A stretch of DNA of 64,000 nucleotides from Mesorhabditis belari (taxonomy: Eukaryota; Nematoda; Chromadorea; Rhabditida; Rhabditidae): NCBI GenBank assembly GCA_958450365.1, contig CAUEEP010000752.1, positions 124,001 through 188,000 on the forward strand, in the 5' to 3' direction. Under the pieces are notes generated by a model. The model was not told where the DNA came from, did not search any database, and saw nothing but the letters and a program-made list of their open reading frames with translations. The position numbers and the translations under genes are program-made. Below are positions 22,786-35,311 of this stretch, piece by piece (positions within the stretch are counted from its first letter, which is position 1; each line of letters begins with the position of its first letter).

Positions 22786-23617
22786 ATTCAGCAATGTGAC
22801 AAGTGGGAGTCGGCAATCAAAAAAATGGTTTACACGACTGCTGCGAGTGAGTAAAAAGAGTAGTGAGTAGAGATAGAATTGATTACAATTCCAGTAATAA
22901 GTAGAGATGGAATTGATTATAATTCCAGTAATGACTAGAGATAGAATTGATTACAATTCCAGTAATGAGTAGAGATAGAATTGATTACAATTCCAGTAAT
23001 TAGTAAAGATAGAATTGATTACAATTCCAGTAATGAGTAGAGATGGAATTGATTACAATTCGAGTAATGAGTAGAGATAGAATTGATTACAATTCCAGTA
23101 ATAAGTAGAGATGGAATTGATTATAATTCCAGTAATGACTAGAGATAGAATTGATTACAATTCCAGCCCTTCGACAGGGTCGAATCTTTCGCTCGTTCAA
23201 TCAAGACCTTGAGTCGGTTTGTCTTGCGGTCGTCACTTTTCTTTCTGGAGGTAAATACTTTAAAGAAAACAGTCTCTCGAAAACCAAATTTAAGGCATTT
23301 TGATGTTTTTTCTTTGTTTCATTGTAACAAAACTGCTGCAATGTTACAAAGCACGATTGAGGAGGAAACGAAGAAAGTCAGTTTTCCCTAACTCTTCAGT
23401 TTCAAATTTCCATTAAGCCTCTTAAATCAGAAAAAAACTAAAGGCAAAATTTATAATAAAAATCGAGTAAAATTAATTTTTGACTTATTGCAGAGCTCTC
23501 GGACATGATGATGAAGAAGATTTCAACTCAGCCCTTGCCACTGGTCAGATGCAATTTGAGGACTCGGATGAGGCTGAGAATGAAACCGATGAACACAAAA
23601 AGTTAACCAATGCTTAG
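22786..23617 (+). CDS. Unrecognised gene, exons only partly resolved
   Basis: Likely exons 22786-22846 (IQQCDKWESAIKKMVYTTAA) and 23167-23250 (RIFRSFNQDLESVCLAVVTF) join in phase 1. A terminal exon 23494-23617 reads best as GHDDEEDFNSALATGQ... with a very acidic end and TAG, but its phase does not match, so a middle exon is missing from the model or the last exon belongs elsewhere. A 34-bp tandem repeat fills the first intron. No family recognised. Confidence 0.35.
22860..23166. repeat. 34-bp tandem repeat, about 9 copies, each with a splice-acceptor-like motif
   Basis: Unit 'agtagagatagaattgatta' + 'caattccagtaatg'. Every copy contains GATTACAATTCCAG, the same sequence that serves as the acceptor of the next exon at 23167. 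Confidence 0.85.
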
Positions 23618-24398
23618 TGAAAGATTGTTGGCTTTTTTGAATCAGTTTTTATGCTTGATATTGGTTTTTGGTTTTCTTGTTTTCCCTTTGACAATAAGTT
23701 TCCGGTTGATTCAAAGGAAAGTCGTCCAGAGTTGATTTAACGGAAACTTTTGAGATCAGCTTTTGAACCTAGACTTGTCTGACTTACCTGGAAGTTAAAA
23801 TCTTGCCTGAAAATGACTGATTTAAGTACTGAATTAAAAAACGTGACAATTTTCTGTCAGAGATTCATTTTTCTTGGCTTATTCGGGTTCTATCACTGTT
23901 TTTTGCTCTTCAAGTTTCTTTTCTTTTCAAGTTTTTGAAGTTTTCAAGTCTTTTCTTTTCGTTTCTCGGGTTCAATTACCCAAATTTAAACTTAAACTTA
24001 AACCAAAAAGAGCTTCTCTTTAATATTTATCTTTTCCGAAGCCTTTCCCACTATATTACTACAAGAAATAGTCGTTTTTTTTGCATCCTTCTTTCCTTTT
24101 TGTTCCTTATCTTTCTTTTTCATATCCCTTTTTGCATTTATTTCTTCTGTGATTCTCATTTCAACGTGTTAGCCAAAGAAAATCTATTTACTCCTAAATA
24201 ATAAACACATAATTGATTGCATATTTTGATAATAAATGCATATTTGTTTTCTATTCAACGATTGAATTGTCCAATTCTTGACCAATGCCAAAGCTTTTCC
24301 GTGAAGACGATTTGCTGAGTGAGAGTTTACTAAAATTTGAAAATTTCCTTGGATTTTTGTTGATAATTTCAAATTTTCTTATCTACAATTGAAGTTAC
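23618..24398. other. Intergenic, no gene seen
   Basis: Pyrimidine-rich on the plus strand. 23935-24201 is an open frame of low complexity (Phe/Leu-rich) with no support as a gene. Confidence 0.45.
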
Positions 24399-27300
24399 TC
24401 ACTTTATGAAACTTGTCAGCGATCCATTGTCAGCAAATATTTTAAATCTTTCATGATTTTCAGGCATTTTGTCAGCAATGGGTTTCCCTTTTGATTCTGG
24501 GATTGCAAAATGGAAAATGAGGAGATCGGTGACGACAAGAATCATCATCACAACTGGGGGAAACCAAATGGAGATTGAGCTCTGGAATAGGCAAATTTGA
24601 TGAGTTTTTCCATATAACTGATAATCTAGTTTTAATCTTTAACTAATGTAAGCAGAAAGCATGGGAAGACTGAGCAGATAGACGCAGAGTATTGTAAATG
24701 GCGCAGACAGCTTTTAACACTTGGCTCACAGGGGAATGACACCAACCCGAAGTTCAGAATCACTTTGTGATCAAGTGATCAAGTAGATTCGGCTATGTTG
24801 GTTCTGAATCTGTAAAAATTAGCTGCAAACACCCATGTAACCCCAAGGAATCTGGGATAGAAAATTTCCTTAAATTTCGCACTTTTTATGGGGCTGCCAC
24901 AAAGAAACTCTTCGAGGCTTCGATGGTCTAGCGGATAGTGAAAAAGCCTGCAAAACAGCCTGCAAGTCTGCAAAACAAAAAGCTTTTTTGGCTTGGTTTC
25001 GAATCCTCTCCTGACCAATCCCTTTTGCTTTTTTTTGGATTTGGATTTTGATTCTTTTTCTGATGTCTTTGCAAATAAATATTTATGTTTTACCCTTTTA
25101 TATCTTCTACCAGTGTTCCTAAAACTCTTTACAGCTAATTTTTACCGATTCAGAATCAGCATAGTCGATTCTATGACTCGGGCACGAAGCGATTTTGAAC
25201 TTCGAGCTGGTGTCATTCTCCTGTCAGCTTAAAGGCAAACACTTGGCTCAGCTTAAGCATTAGAGGCATTAAAGGCTGTAGCATGAATTCTATGATTCTT
25301 GGCTAAAAATCAGATTATAGAAAAACATACCATCAAGTAGAAATGCGGGGCCATAATCGTACCGACCCCTTCTGTGAAGAGAATCAACGCAAAGGCTGTG
25401 TTTCGGAGTGGAGTTGGAAAGATCTGAATAAGCAACTACAGGGCTTCCCAAAAGTTCTTATAGTTGTTGTAAACGGGCAATTTAACATGGAAAACACCCT
25501 ATTTTTGAAAAACTAACGCTGGATTATGTAAATTGAAGTATTTTTTTGCTTCTACTATACTTTTTTTGCATAAAATTTGCAACTCTATACAACTTTTTGA
25601 TGAGGATCTTTAAAGGTCATTACAGCGCTTTTTTGCTTTTCAGATTTAAGTGTTCTCTGTAGAATTGCTTGAAAATCTTTCGTTTTTGAGATATAAAGTT
25701 CGTTTATGGCTTATTTTCAAGAAAAAAAACTTAGATCTATCAAATGGTAACAACAGTTTTTGGGAAAAATTTCATTCTGCAAAGTTTTAGTCAATTTTCG
25801 CAAAAGTCTTCAGCGACTAGAACTGAATGTAAAAAATCCTATTCAAAAAGTTGTTGAGAGTTGAAATGTTTTTATGAAAATGGGCATATTGGAGTAAAAA
25901 TATCTGAACTTTTAGAATCCGGCTTTAGTTTGGATGACAATATGGATGACAAAATAAACTGTGTTTTCCTTGGGTTGAAATCTTTTCTAAAAGATGCGCT
26001 TGAGAAAAAGCTAACAAAGCTAACATTAGCTAAACAAAATAGCTGCTCCCGGAAGAGTTACCGTACTCGCAGACAAGTTCTAACTGTTTTTGTAGCAGAA
26101 AACATCGCATCTACCTGACTGAAAGCTATTTGTCTGATCTGGCATCAGATTAAATTTAAACCTGTAATGTAGTGATGGTAAGGGTACGGTAGCTTTCCTC
26201 AAAGAATATCTTTTAGAAAACAGTAATGATGAAGGATCAAAGAGATATTGGGGACTGTGAGTCAATGGAGGGCCCCATACTTTAATTCAAATCAAATCCT
26301 GTCCCGCATTGTCATCCGTTTAAAAGTCTAGATCAATGAGGAACTGGGTGGCCCCATATTTTAATTCACGTGTTTTTCAAGTTAAAGAATTACTGCTTAC
26401 AGAAGTATAAGAACTTTTGGGAAACCCTGTGTAAAGATGTAAGGTCACAAGGATCAGGGTAAGCACAACTACTTTATTTATTCGATCTATAGTTCAATTG
26501 CAAAATTTACCTCATTGCTAATGATCCCAATCAGCGCATAGTGTTGGACGATGATCGAGGCGGTGACCAATGAGAAGAAACGATTGAAGAGTGGGTGAAT
26601 GTCTAGAAATGTCTAGAAATGTTCAAGTTTCGCTGCAAATTTAACAATAACAATTGAGCTCAAGTCAAGCTTTTGATTTTAACACTAGAAAGTCAAGATT
26701 TTGCTTTTGATTTACTTATAAATTCGGTTCCCAAGATGACCAACAACGATAGAATGGCCAGGATGCAGAACGTTTTATGCGTCACCTAAAAGTTTTGAAT
26801 TTCAAAATTTCCAATTACAAAACCCACTTTTCTTCCCAGCCACTCAAATCGGAAATCCATAATTGCGGAAAGAATGTTGAAGACAAATCTCAAAGCACCG
26901 ACGATGAACACATTTTCGTACAGCGATCCGGAGACTTTGTCCAGATTAAATAACATGGAATAGCTGATGATCGAGAGTTCAAAACTGAAAGGAAAACATT
27001 GAAAAGCATTAATTTATCTAAAGTATATATTGTTTTGGACTTTAGAAGTAAATTTCTCATATCCGTAAACCAACCAACAAAAGCAAAGGGCAATTGAATA
27101 GCCGATGAATTTCGGTGTACAGAAAAGATGAAGGAACGAGTAGGATTTCTCATTGTTTTCCTGGAAAAGTCCAATTAGTCAATTCTCTGATATTAAAATG
27201 GTTGAATCTGCTTTAAACTTCATTTAAAATCTCATGACTTATGATTCAAATGACTGCCATGGCCGACTGGCTAAGTGCCGTGTATCTTAGTATATATTAG

Positions 27301-30300
27301 GTTGGTGAATTGAAAACTGCGGGACTTTGAACTAAAATTTATTGAACTTAAAACCATCAATTTATTCCAAATAATTTCCATTATTATTGACGACTTCTGC
27401 CCATTTTACAGGCAATTTGCGGATTCCTCTTTCGTAGTAGGATTTTGGTTTGTGTGTGAGAAAAGTGTGAGACTCAAAAATGGAGGACTGGAGATGTTTG
27501 AGCACTTTCTCCAAAAGAAACCCATTTTGGTGTCAATAGAAAAGTTGTAGAGAATCAAAAATTAAGCTTATAGCCAAATTTGCAAAAAGATACACATAGT
27601 AGTTCCACTTAAAATGCAAGTTTTGTGAAAATTCCTAAATTTGGCATTTCTTGATAACCAGTTTTTGAATCGTCGTGAAAATTTGGATATAAGCTTAATT
27701 TTTGATTCTCCTACAACTTTTCCATTGACACCAAAATGGGTTTCTTTTGAAGAAAGTGCTCAAACTGTGACATATGACAAAAGCCGGCAGTTTTCAATTC
27801 ACCAACCCAATATTTTACGGTTTTAATTAGATTCATTCATTTTTATCAGATAGCCCAATCATTTCTCTTGCAAATGACTTTTGTAAGTTTCTGAATTTAC
27901 GAATTTTCACAAAACTTGGATTTTAAGCGAAACTACTAAGTGTATCTTTTTGGAAATTTGGCTATAAGCCTAATTTTTTATTCTCTACAACTTTTCCATT
28001 GACATCAAAATAAGTTTCTTTTGGAGAAAGTGCTCAAACTGTGACATATGACAATAGCCGGCAGTTTTCAATTCACCAAAATAGTTTTCAAGAGGTAATT
28101 CAGCATGACTCGAATACCGTATTTTCTCTAATAGTAGTGCACCCAGAGCGTCGCCTATAACCCAATAGTAGTATAGGGAGGTCAAGGCTTCAATCCCGTC
28201 GGCTAGATTATTGGTTCTTTTTCCCATATTCTATGGGGTTTTTTTCTTCTCTACATTTAGGGCTTACGGCTTGAGCGCTTGGGCTGTTTATACCACATTA
28301 TTGTGCATAAATATATTTCCAAATTTAATTTAAAAGCTAATTTAAACAACACCGACCATATCCATCTTTTGCTCCTCGAAAAAAACTTCTTTCAACTTGA
28401 CCATGTCGACCTCTTTTCCATCAATCTATAACTAATTTTAGCACTTGCTTTTCAGAAATTGGATAAGATACCCTCATTTGTTATATCCTACAGTAAACTG
28501 TTTAACTACTGTAGCCAGAACTTACCCTGTAAAATCTCTGAATTGTTAAGATTGCTTTGGTCAGCTTCCCGCGTCTCATCAAAAAATGCGGGGTTTCACT
28601 CATGTACCTAAAAAACTTTACTTTAATAACATAATAATTCTATGAAAATTCACCAATCTTGTTAGATATTCAATTTAATTTAGAACTTCAAATCTTTCAA
28701 ACAAACCAAATCAACAAGGTTGCAGGTACGGAAATCGAGCTGATGAACACGATCAAGAGGCGCCATGTTTGAGTGAAATAGGCTGAAAATTGTGGTTTTA
28801 ACGGTCTTAGCGGATTGATTAAAGCTTGACTGTTTTGACTGACGGTTATAACTGATTGTTATAAAACCCACCAATCGCCGCCACAATAACAAAATTCGGT
28901 GACCAGCTGAGCAAAAACGCGAGCCAGAGACGATGTTTCGATGGAAGGAGCTCTCCGTAGAAAGTGTTTGCAATGCTGGAAATGGATTTGATAAAGCAAA
29001 TGTGTCAAATATTGCCTTGCTTTTTTAAATAATAAGTTCAATTTGCTTTCAATCTGCCTACTAATCCTATAACAATAGAACAAGATCAGCTTTTAATGGC
29101 ATGCTTTGTGCACCGCAAATGGTTGAATCGCAAATGGCAGGAGAACTATCTTCTTATCCATATTAGTGGTGTGCTAGATGCTATATGATTTTGTGCGGTG
29201 GTAAAGAACACACAACTCATTAAAACCTAAAAAAGACTACCGGACTCGAATTAGAGAGCCCTCGCCTAACTCACTACCACTCAACCACCGCTGCAACTGC
29301 TGAGCTCGCGAAAGACAAGGTTATAATGTCGCGGTTTGATTTTTGAAACATCTTACAAAATTTAAACGCATATAACTTTTGACAGAGTGTTCCGTAGCAA
29401 AAAAGGAAAACAGATTCGAAATCAGCCTTGAATTCTGCGTCGAATGATCTATGGCTCATTTCATTTGACTACATTCTACTGTTGCCTTTCCATTCTAAAG
29501 CCAGGATAGCCGTGGCCAGGATAGCCGTGGCCAGGATAGCCTTAGCCAGGATAGCCGTGGCCAGGAGAGCCTTAGCCAGGATAGCCTTAGCCAGGATTTT
29601 GATACTTTTAGCCTAACGGCCCGAGCTCGATCAGCGTGAAATTCTGCGACCAATAATGGCTCATGTGATTTAGTTAGCACATCCAGTTGATCTTCCCTTG
29701 TCAATAAAATCAAAATTCTAGCTTTTTCTAACTAGATAGATAAGTCGATTTTTTCAAAACCAACACTCCTGCTCCAATAGTGAAGAATGAGACAATCGTG
29801 CGCAACGCGGTAAACACGATGAGATTTGGAGAGAAAGCCGACGCAAAACCAAAGCTTCCACAAAAGATTAAACAAATGATCATTGGCTGAAAGGTTATTA
29901 GATTTTAAAGTATTTAGGTAATATAATGGGTAAGTTTAAAAAAAAGTCAGTTCGCTGAACTCACCACTTTTCTTCCGTACAAGTCCGCGATTCTACCCCA
30001 GAATACAGAGCCAATGATGAGGCCAAGCATCTGAAATTTTTCATTAACAAAGTGATAAAACTAGTTCTTGCTTATTGTTAGAACATTAGAATTTTAAGTC
30101 AATAGAGCTATTACACATTCGCGACGACGTCCTTTTAGGCGTACAGGCGTGTCGTTAACTGTTTTACTGAGAATTTGTTGTAAATTCAAAGATAATCCAA
30201 ACTACCGTATTTCCTCTAATAGTAAGCGAGCCGAGTTGATGACTATTTTACGGTTTCCAAGCTTTTGCAGAAGCTCAACACTCTAATCCCCACTAGATCT

Positions 30301-32254
30301 CATCGTCAGCTACATTTTCCGACCCCACATCGATAGGTTTTGATAAGCGGTTCTCGAGATTTCGAGCAATTTAGGCGACGCTCTGGGTGCACTACTATTA
30401 GAGAAAATACTGTATTCGAGTCATTCGATCGCTCTGAATTACCTCTTGAAAACTATTGAGTTGGTGAATTGAAAACTGCCGGCTATTGTCATATGTCACA
30501 GTTTGAGCACTTTCTCCAAAAGAAACTCCAAAAGATTTTGATGTTTGATGGAAAAGTTGTAGAGAATCAAAAATCAAGCTTATATCCAAATTTTCAGAAC
30601 GATTCAAAAATTGGTTTTCAAGAAATGCCAAATTTACGAATTTTCACAAAACTTGTATTTTAAGCGAAACTACTAAGTGTATGTTTTTGAAAATTTGGCT
30701 ATAAGCCTAATTTTTGATTCTCTACAACTTTTCTATTGACACCAAAATGGGTTTCTTTTGAAGAAAGTGCTCAAATTGGGACATCTCCATTTTTGAGCCT
30801 CACACTTGTCTCACACAAAAACCAAAATCCTACTACGAAAGAGGAATCCGCAAATTGCCTGTAAAATGGGCAGAAGTCGTCAATAATAATGGAAACTATT
30901 TGGAATGAATTTATGGTTTTATGTTGAATAAATTTTAGTTCAAAGTCTCGCAGTTTTCAATTCACCAACCAACCGAAAGTGACCCTAAGCCCGATTTGCA
31001 CCAGAAGAAGTTTATGCTCTGCGTTTTCTGGGATATGGAGGGAGTGGTGTACTGGGAGTTGCTGGATAGCAGGACGACCGTTAATGCAATCAAATACAGT
31101 GAACAGTTGGGAAAGGTGAATGAATCCCTGAAGAAGAATAGGCCCTCCAAGTCAAAGATCGTTCTCATCCACGACAACGCGCGCCCTCATGTTGCAAAAC
31201 TGATTTGCTCTAAAATAAATAGCCTTGTTTGGGAACTTTTGGCGCATTTCCCATACAGTTCGGACCTCGCCCCTTTTGATTACTATTTATTCCGGATCAT
31301 GAGTAATGCGCTTGCTGGAGAACACTTCGATTCGGAAGAAGCAGTCAAAAATTGGCTTTGAAAGTTTTTCGACTCAAAACCAAAATCCTACTACGAAAGA
31401 GGAATCCGCAAATTGCCTGTAAAATGGGCCGAAGTCGTCAATAATAATGGAAACTATTTGGAATGAATTGATGGTTTTATGTTGAATAAATTTTAGTTCA
31501 AAGTCCCGCAGTTTTCAATTCACCAACCCAATAGTACAATAAAACCGAGGACTTTCTGTGAAAGAAATAACAAAATTCTACAAAATTTGAGTTGACACCA
31601 AAAATGATTTCTTGGTACGACCCATCGTCTCATCGTATCGTCGTGAATTTGTTAAGATCAATCTTTCTTAACTCACTTGATAAGATGTGCTTTGTTTGAC
31701 GAGTTGGCCCTCATCACAGATCAACAACCACTAAAATTTCCTTTTTTCTTTCACGTAAAATAGCTCACCTCAGCATTTATCGAGTAGAATTCATAATCTA
31801 GCGTCAAACTGGTGCACTGTTGTTGCTCAAAACTTGCGCAAAAGTCAGTAGAAGAGTTGGTGAAGTTGGAAGGGATTTCGGTGTCACATTGAGTGATTTT
31901 CACATCAGCTCCTAGATTTTGAGGTATTTTGTCAGTTCGTTAAAACTCACCTCCAAAAACCATAAACAGAAAATTGCCACAAACAATGATCATGACAAGC
32001 TGAACAAATTAATGAAGCCTTTTATGGATATGAAATCTTTAAGCCAAATGGATTGTAAAGAAACCTGTAGACCGGGCTATAAGCCAAATATTGGTCAGAA
32101 TCCAGGCCAAGATCTAGCTTCTGGTCTGATCCTGGCCTTGTCTTTTACTTGATTCATTTCAATTCCAATAACCAACCTCAATCAGTAAAATAGTGATGAA
32201 TCCGTATCGTCCCAAAGTGAGAAAATCGTCGATACATTTCTTCTCGGATTTCAT
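24399..32254 (-). CDS. SLC22-like major facilitator transporter, 15 exons, 489 aa
   Basis: Exons 32254-32177, 31999-31951, 31911-31769, 30030-29965, 29886-29765, 28975-28872, 28782-28707, 28607-28526, 28425-28357, 27160-27075, 26984-26828, 26785-26716, 26602-26511, 25423-25331 and 24581-24399; phases agree throughout, total 490 codons. Start MKSEKKCIDDFL, TM1, then a large extracellular loop with Cys and N-glycosylation sites (exon 3), MFS motif GRIADLYGRK, GELLPSKHR after TM4, TM5-6, cytoplasmic loop FLMRRGKLTKAI, LFCTPKFIG before TM7, FEWLGRK after TM8, FPTPLRNTA after TM10, and a final FAIPESKGKP. This is the organic ion/carnitine transporter layout of the plasma membrane; substrate unknown. 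Introns carry a Tc1-like element, mariner copies and MITEs. Confidence 0.88.
25439..26429 (+). mobile_element. Tc1-like element, decayed
   Basis: Ends CAGGGCTTCCCAAAAGTTCTTA and TAAGAACTTTTGGGAAACCCTG. A frame at 25861-26118 begins KCFYENGHIGVKISELL, like the Tc1 DNA-binding helix-turn-helix; the catalytic part is gone. A 55-bp segment shared with 22618-22672 is inserted near 26290. Located in SLC22 intron 13. Confidence 0.65.
27297..27810 (-). mobile_element. mariner-derived MITE (TTGGGTTGGTGAATTG family), copy 1
   Basis: Ends TTAGGTTGGTGAATTGAAAA and TTTTCAATTCACCAACCCAA, flanked by TA. Part of the element corresponds to the transposase C terminus (RKLPVKWAEVVNNNG-type coding). Copies also at 30456, 45824 and 48045. 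Confidence 0.8.
27880..28160. repeat. Left arm of a 2.2-kb-spaced inverted duplication
   Basis: A mariner-end fragment (27880-28079), a 40-bp linker (atagttttcaagaggtaatt) and a MITE end (ctaatagtagtgcacccaga) recur in inverted order at 30375-30690. SLC22 exons 4-9 lie between the arms. Confidence 0.7.
29503..29600. repeat. 14-15-bp tandem repeat (ccaggatagccgtgg)
   Basis: About seven copies in SLC22 intron 5; no coding role seen. Confidence 0.75.
30203..30413. mobile_element. MITE of the CTAATAGTAGTGCACC family
   Basis: Ends TACCGTATTTCCTCTAATAGTA and CTATTAGAGAAAATACTGTA; internal 'ccccacatcgataggttttgat' is shared, inverted, with copies at 62609 and 63055. In SLC22 intron 3. Confidence 0.75.
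30456..31531 (+). mobile_element. Composite mariner element with transposase fragment
   Basis: Ends TTGAGTTGGTGAATTGAAAA and TTTTCAATTCACCAACCCAA, TA-flanked. A complete MITE (30456-30968) is joined to the 3' half of a mariner transposase gene: CVFWDMEGVVYWELL, LIHDNARPHVAKL (second catalytic Asp), DLAPFDYYLF (third Asp of D34D), a TGA at 31359, and LPVKWAEVVNNNG. The first catalytic Asp region is missing. The same junction is found at 46333. Confidence 0.8.
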
Positions 32255-32389
32255 TGTTTACCAATAAAATTTGTGTTTTCAATGCTGTAAAAGATCAGCT
32301 CTGAAAATGAATCGATAAACTTGAGAAGAAAAATTAATGAAGCAAATGGAATTAATTTATGTCAAACAATCAGCTGAGAAGGGTGGCTA

Positions 32390-33215
32390 GAGTTTAAATG
32401 GTTTAAATGATTTGAATGATTTGAATGATTTGAATGTTTTGTTATTTTTTTTTTTTTTTGATTTATTTGATTTTTTTAAATTTTTTTAATTATTTGAATG
32501 ATTAAATGATTTGAATGATTTGAATGATTAAATGATTTGAATAATTTAAATGATTTAAATGATTTGAATGATTTGAATGATTAAATGATTTGAATGATTT
32601 GAATAATTTAAATGATTTAAATGATTTAAATCCCGTCCCCCTTTTTTCTGGTCTCTTTGAATTCGGCTCTCTACGGGGCGCCTCCAGAAGGGGGCCTTTT
32701 CTCATACGCCAACCTTCCGTTTCCTCTAAAAGCCCCCACAGTTTCTTTTTTAATCGAGTTATTAAGTTCTGGAACATTTTACCCCCTCATGTTCGTGATA
32801 TTTCCACCTTGGCTAGATTTAAAGCCGCAATTTCGGCAATTGATTTGACTGCTCTGTGATTCTTTCTTGAGGTATCCATTTATCTTTTGGGTGTGTTTTG
32901 AGAGGTGTCCCGGGTAATTATTGTGATTTTGTCTTGTCGCTATTCAACTGAATAAAGCATATATATATATATATATAAAATGATTTAAACGATTAAATGA
33001 TTTAAATGATTTAAATGATTTAAATGATTTAAATGATCTAAATGATTTAAACGATTTAAATGATTTAAAAGATTAAATGCTTTAAATGATTTAAATGACT
33101 TAAATGATTTGAATGATTTAATGATTTAAATGATTTAAGTGATTTGAATGATTTAAACGATTAAATGATTTAAATGATTTAAAAGATTTGAAAAAATGTT
33201 TAAATGATGTCATGT
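32390..33215. repeat. Minisatellite of (aaatgatttg)n
   Basis: Short units of 5-10 bp (atgatttgaatgattaaatg) over about 0.8 kb, interrupted by the LINE tail at 32633-32970. Open frames through it (Asn/Leu/His-rich) are repeat artefacts. Confidence 0.85.
32633..32970 (+). mobile_element. LINE 3' fragment ending in (AT)n
   Basis: Reads FGSLRGASRRGPF, SFFFNRVIKFWNILPPHVRD and LARFKAAISAIDL before a stop at 32857-32859, the C-terminal block of a CR1/Jockey-like reverse transcriptase. It ends AATAAAGC followed by (AT)10. It lies inside the minisatellite. Confidence 0.7.
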
Positions 33216-33261
33216 AGGTACATTTGATATGTAAAAAAAATGGAAACGTGAGAGGAACAGT

Positions 33262-33388
33262 CTTTAAAGGGACGAAACCTCAGACTAAACAGTCGGTAAA
33301 ATGACGAAACTTCAGACTAAACAGTCCGTTAAACGACAAAACTTCAGACTAAACAGTCCGTTAAACGATGAAACTTCAGACTAAACAG
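33262..33388. repeat. About 31-bp tandem repeat, 4 copies
   Basis: Unit around 'aacttcagactaaacagtcc'. Upstream of the SLC22 gene. Confidence 0.8.
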
Positions 33389-33632
33389 GAATTCATAAAA
33401 AGTGCGCGAGGAAAGTGAAAAACATCATTGATATGATGTATGGCATTTAAAGGTTAAATAGCTAAAAGTTACAAAGAATAAAATGGATCAAGAGAGCAAT
33501 TGTTGTCTTGTATCCAAAAATGTAGCTCTGCAATTGTCGGCATCTGCCATTTCCCTTTTACTTACACTAGCATAGCTTAATTGACATTTAAAGTATAAAT
33601 TCTAATTGTCTTAATTGCCTTTCCTATTTCTG

Positions 33633-33704
33633 GGCAAAGAAGCTCAATGGTAGAGCATTTGCCCGATAAGCAGAAAGTCAAGAGTTCAATTCCTCTTCGT
33701 TTCC
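33633..33704 (+). tRNA. tRNA-like sequence, probably a pseudogene
   Basis: Acceptor arms GGCAAAG/CGTTTCC pair at 6 of 7 positions, the D arm GCTC/GAGC pairs, and the anticodon stem TTTGC/GCAGA surrounds loop CCGATAA (GAT-like). The T loop is one base too long and position 33 is C, so function is unlikely. Confidence 0.4.
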
Positions 33705-35311
33705 AAATCCTTTCTCATCCATTTCCATACTTTATTAGGTAGTATCTGTTGCAATTAGATATATAATTTTCCTTTTCTAAAGATCTGCTTAAATCTCTTA
33801 AAGATCTAGCTCTATATTCAAATCAATTCAGGATCAAGTGTCTTACAAATAGGAGTAACTGATTGAAATGAGTAACTCACAGATCACTTTGATAGCCATT
33901 AGCTAATATGAAAACCGATACAGACCTTTCATACACACAAAATTAAACAAATTCTGTAGATCAAAGATCTCTAGTGCTTGTGTCAAAGAAGTTTTACAAA
34001 TTTAGAATCAAAAAGCTTGATTCAAAGTTTAAAAATTTGAAAAACATACTTACAATCATAGTTCAAACTTATAAAACAATTAAAGCAGCAAAAGTTGATT
34101 TGTTTTTGATACGGTAACCAATAGAAACTGAACTAAGCCAAAAACCGGACAACTCCAACTAGAGTTCACCCATTTTTATACCAGCTTGAAGATTTCACCT
34201 TGCGAACTTTTTGATCATAACAAAAATATGTTCGGAGAGCTTTTGTGGTGATCGGTTCATTTAGAATTGAGCGAAGTTTGATGTAAATCACGGAATTTGA
34301 ACAAAGAGAAAGAAACTCGACTGTTTTTCGAGTCTTTCTCTCGTGTTTACCAAACTTCCCGCTTTCTCTTCCCTAAAATTTTTCAAAGAACAAAGCACTT
34401 GTTGATCTTCAGTTAACAGTGAACAAAACAATGCTCGAATACTCATATTTTTCTAGACTCAAGCTGTTTATCAGGATTGATCTCTAACAGTGAAACTTTA
34501 ATCTATTTGAATCATCGAGAGTTTTGAAGACTTATTGAAATGGAAACAGGCATTTTGATTTAGGTTTAAATTGTGTGCTTTTTTTGAATTTGATTGGACA
34601 CTTTTACGTAAACTTTCTAAAAATTTGTCTTTGAAGGCATGTGAAGTGCTTTGAAAGGCTTGGATGGAACTTAAAACAACGTTAGAGGAAACTTTTCAAT
34701 GAATAGAACTATTCTTTCAGTTTGGCTGTTATTTAAAAGCAACACATTGGTCTAACAGGATGCAGAATTTTTAACAAAAATACATCCAAATTTAAGGTAA
34801 AGATTGATCCCAAAAATTTGGGTATAATGACGCCAACAAAGAGAAAAAGCTCAGCGGCTCACCGCTTCTTCCTCTTTATGGATTCGAAAAGGGAAGCATC
34901 CCAAAAGGGAAGCATTTTTGAGATTTGCTAGATGATTAAAGATTCTAACAGTGAAAGCTTGAACCTAATTCATATTTTGGATCGACAATCCATAAACTTT
35001 ATCTTAATCCATAAAATCTTAATCCATAATCTTATCTTTAATCCATATCTTAATCCATAAAATCCTTTTTTGAAAAAAAGGACCGAGAAGGGATTACTTA
35101 CGCGCCTACTTTTATTTCCTGTAAAAGCAGAGATCTAGAGAAACAATCTCTCATGATTAAGTCCTTAATGGTGTCAACTTATTATGTTCATAGGCTATTT
35201 TTGCCTAGGCGCATTATCTAGAGAATTTGAGGTTAAAATTATTGAGTCACGTCTGTTGAACAAATATCTCATTCATCAATTCCTTAGCCATTTCTCTTTC
35301 TTTCAACGCAT

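Noticed and set aside
23966..23987. SL1-like string GGTTCAATTACCCAAATTT
   Set aside because: Close to the nematode spliced leader, but not followed by a GT donor or an Sm site, and in low-complexity sequence; treated as chance.
24905..25015. tRNA-like GGTCTAGCGGATAGTG with GGTTTCGAATCC
   Set aside because: A- and B-box-like motifs are present but the acceptor and anticodon stems do not form.
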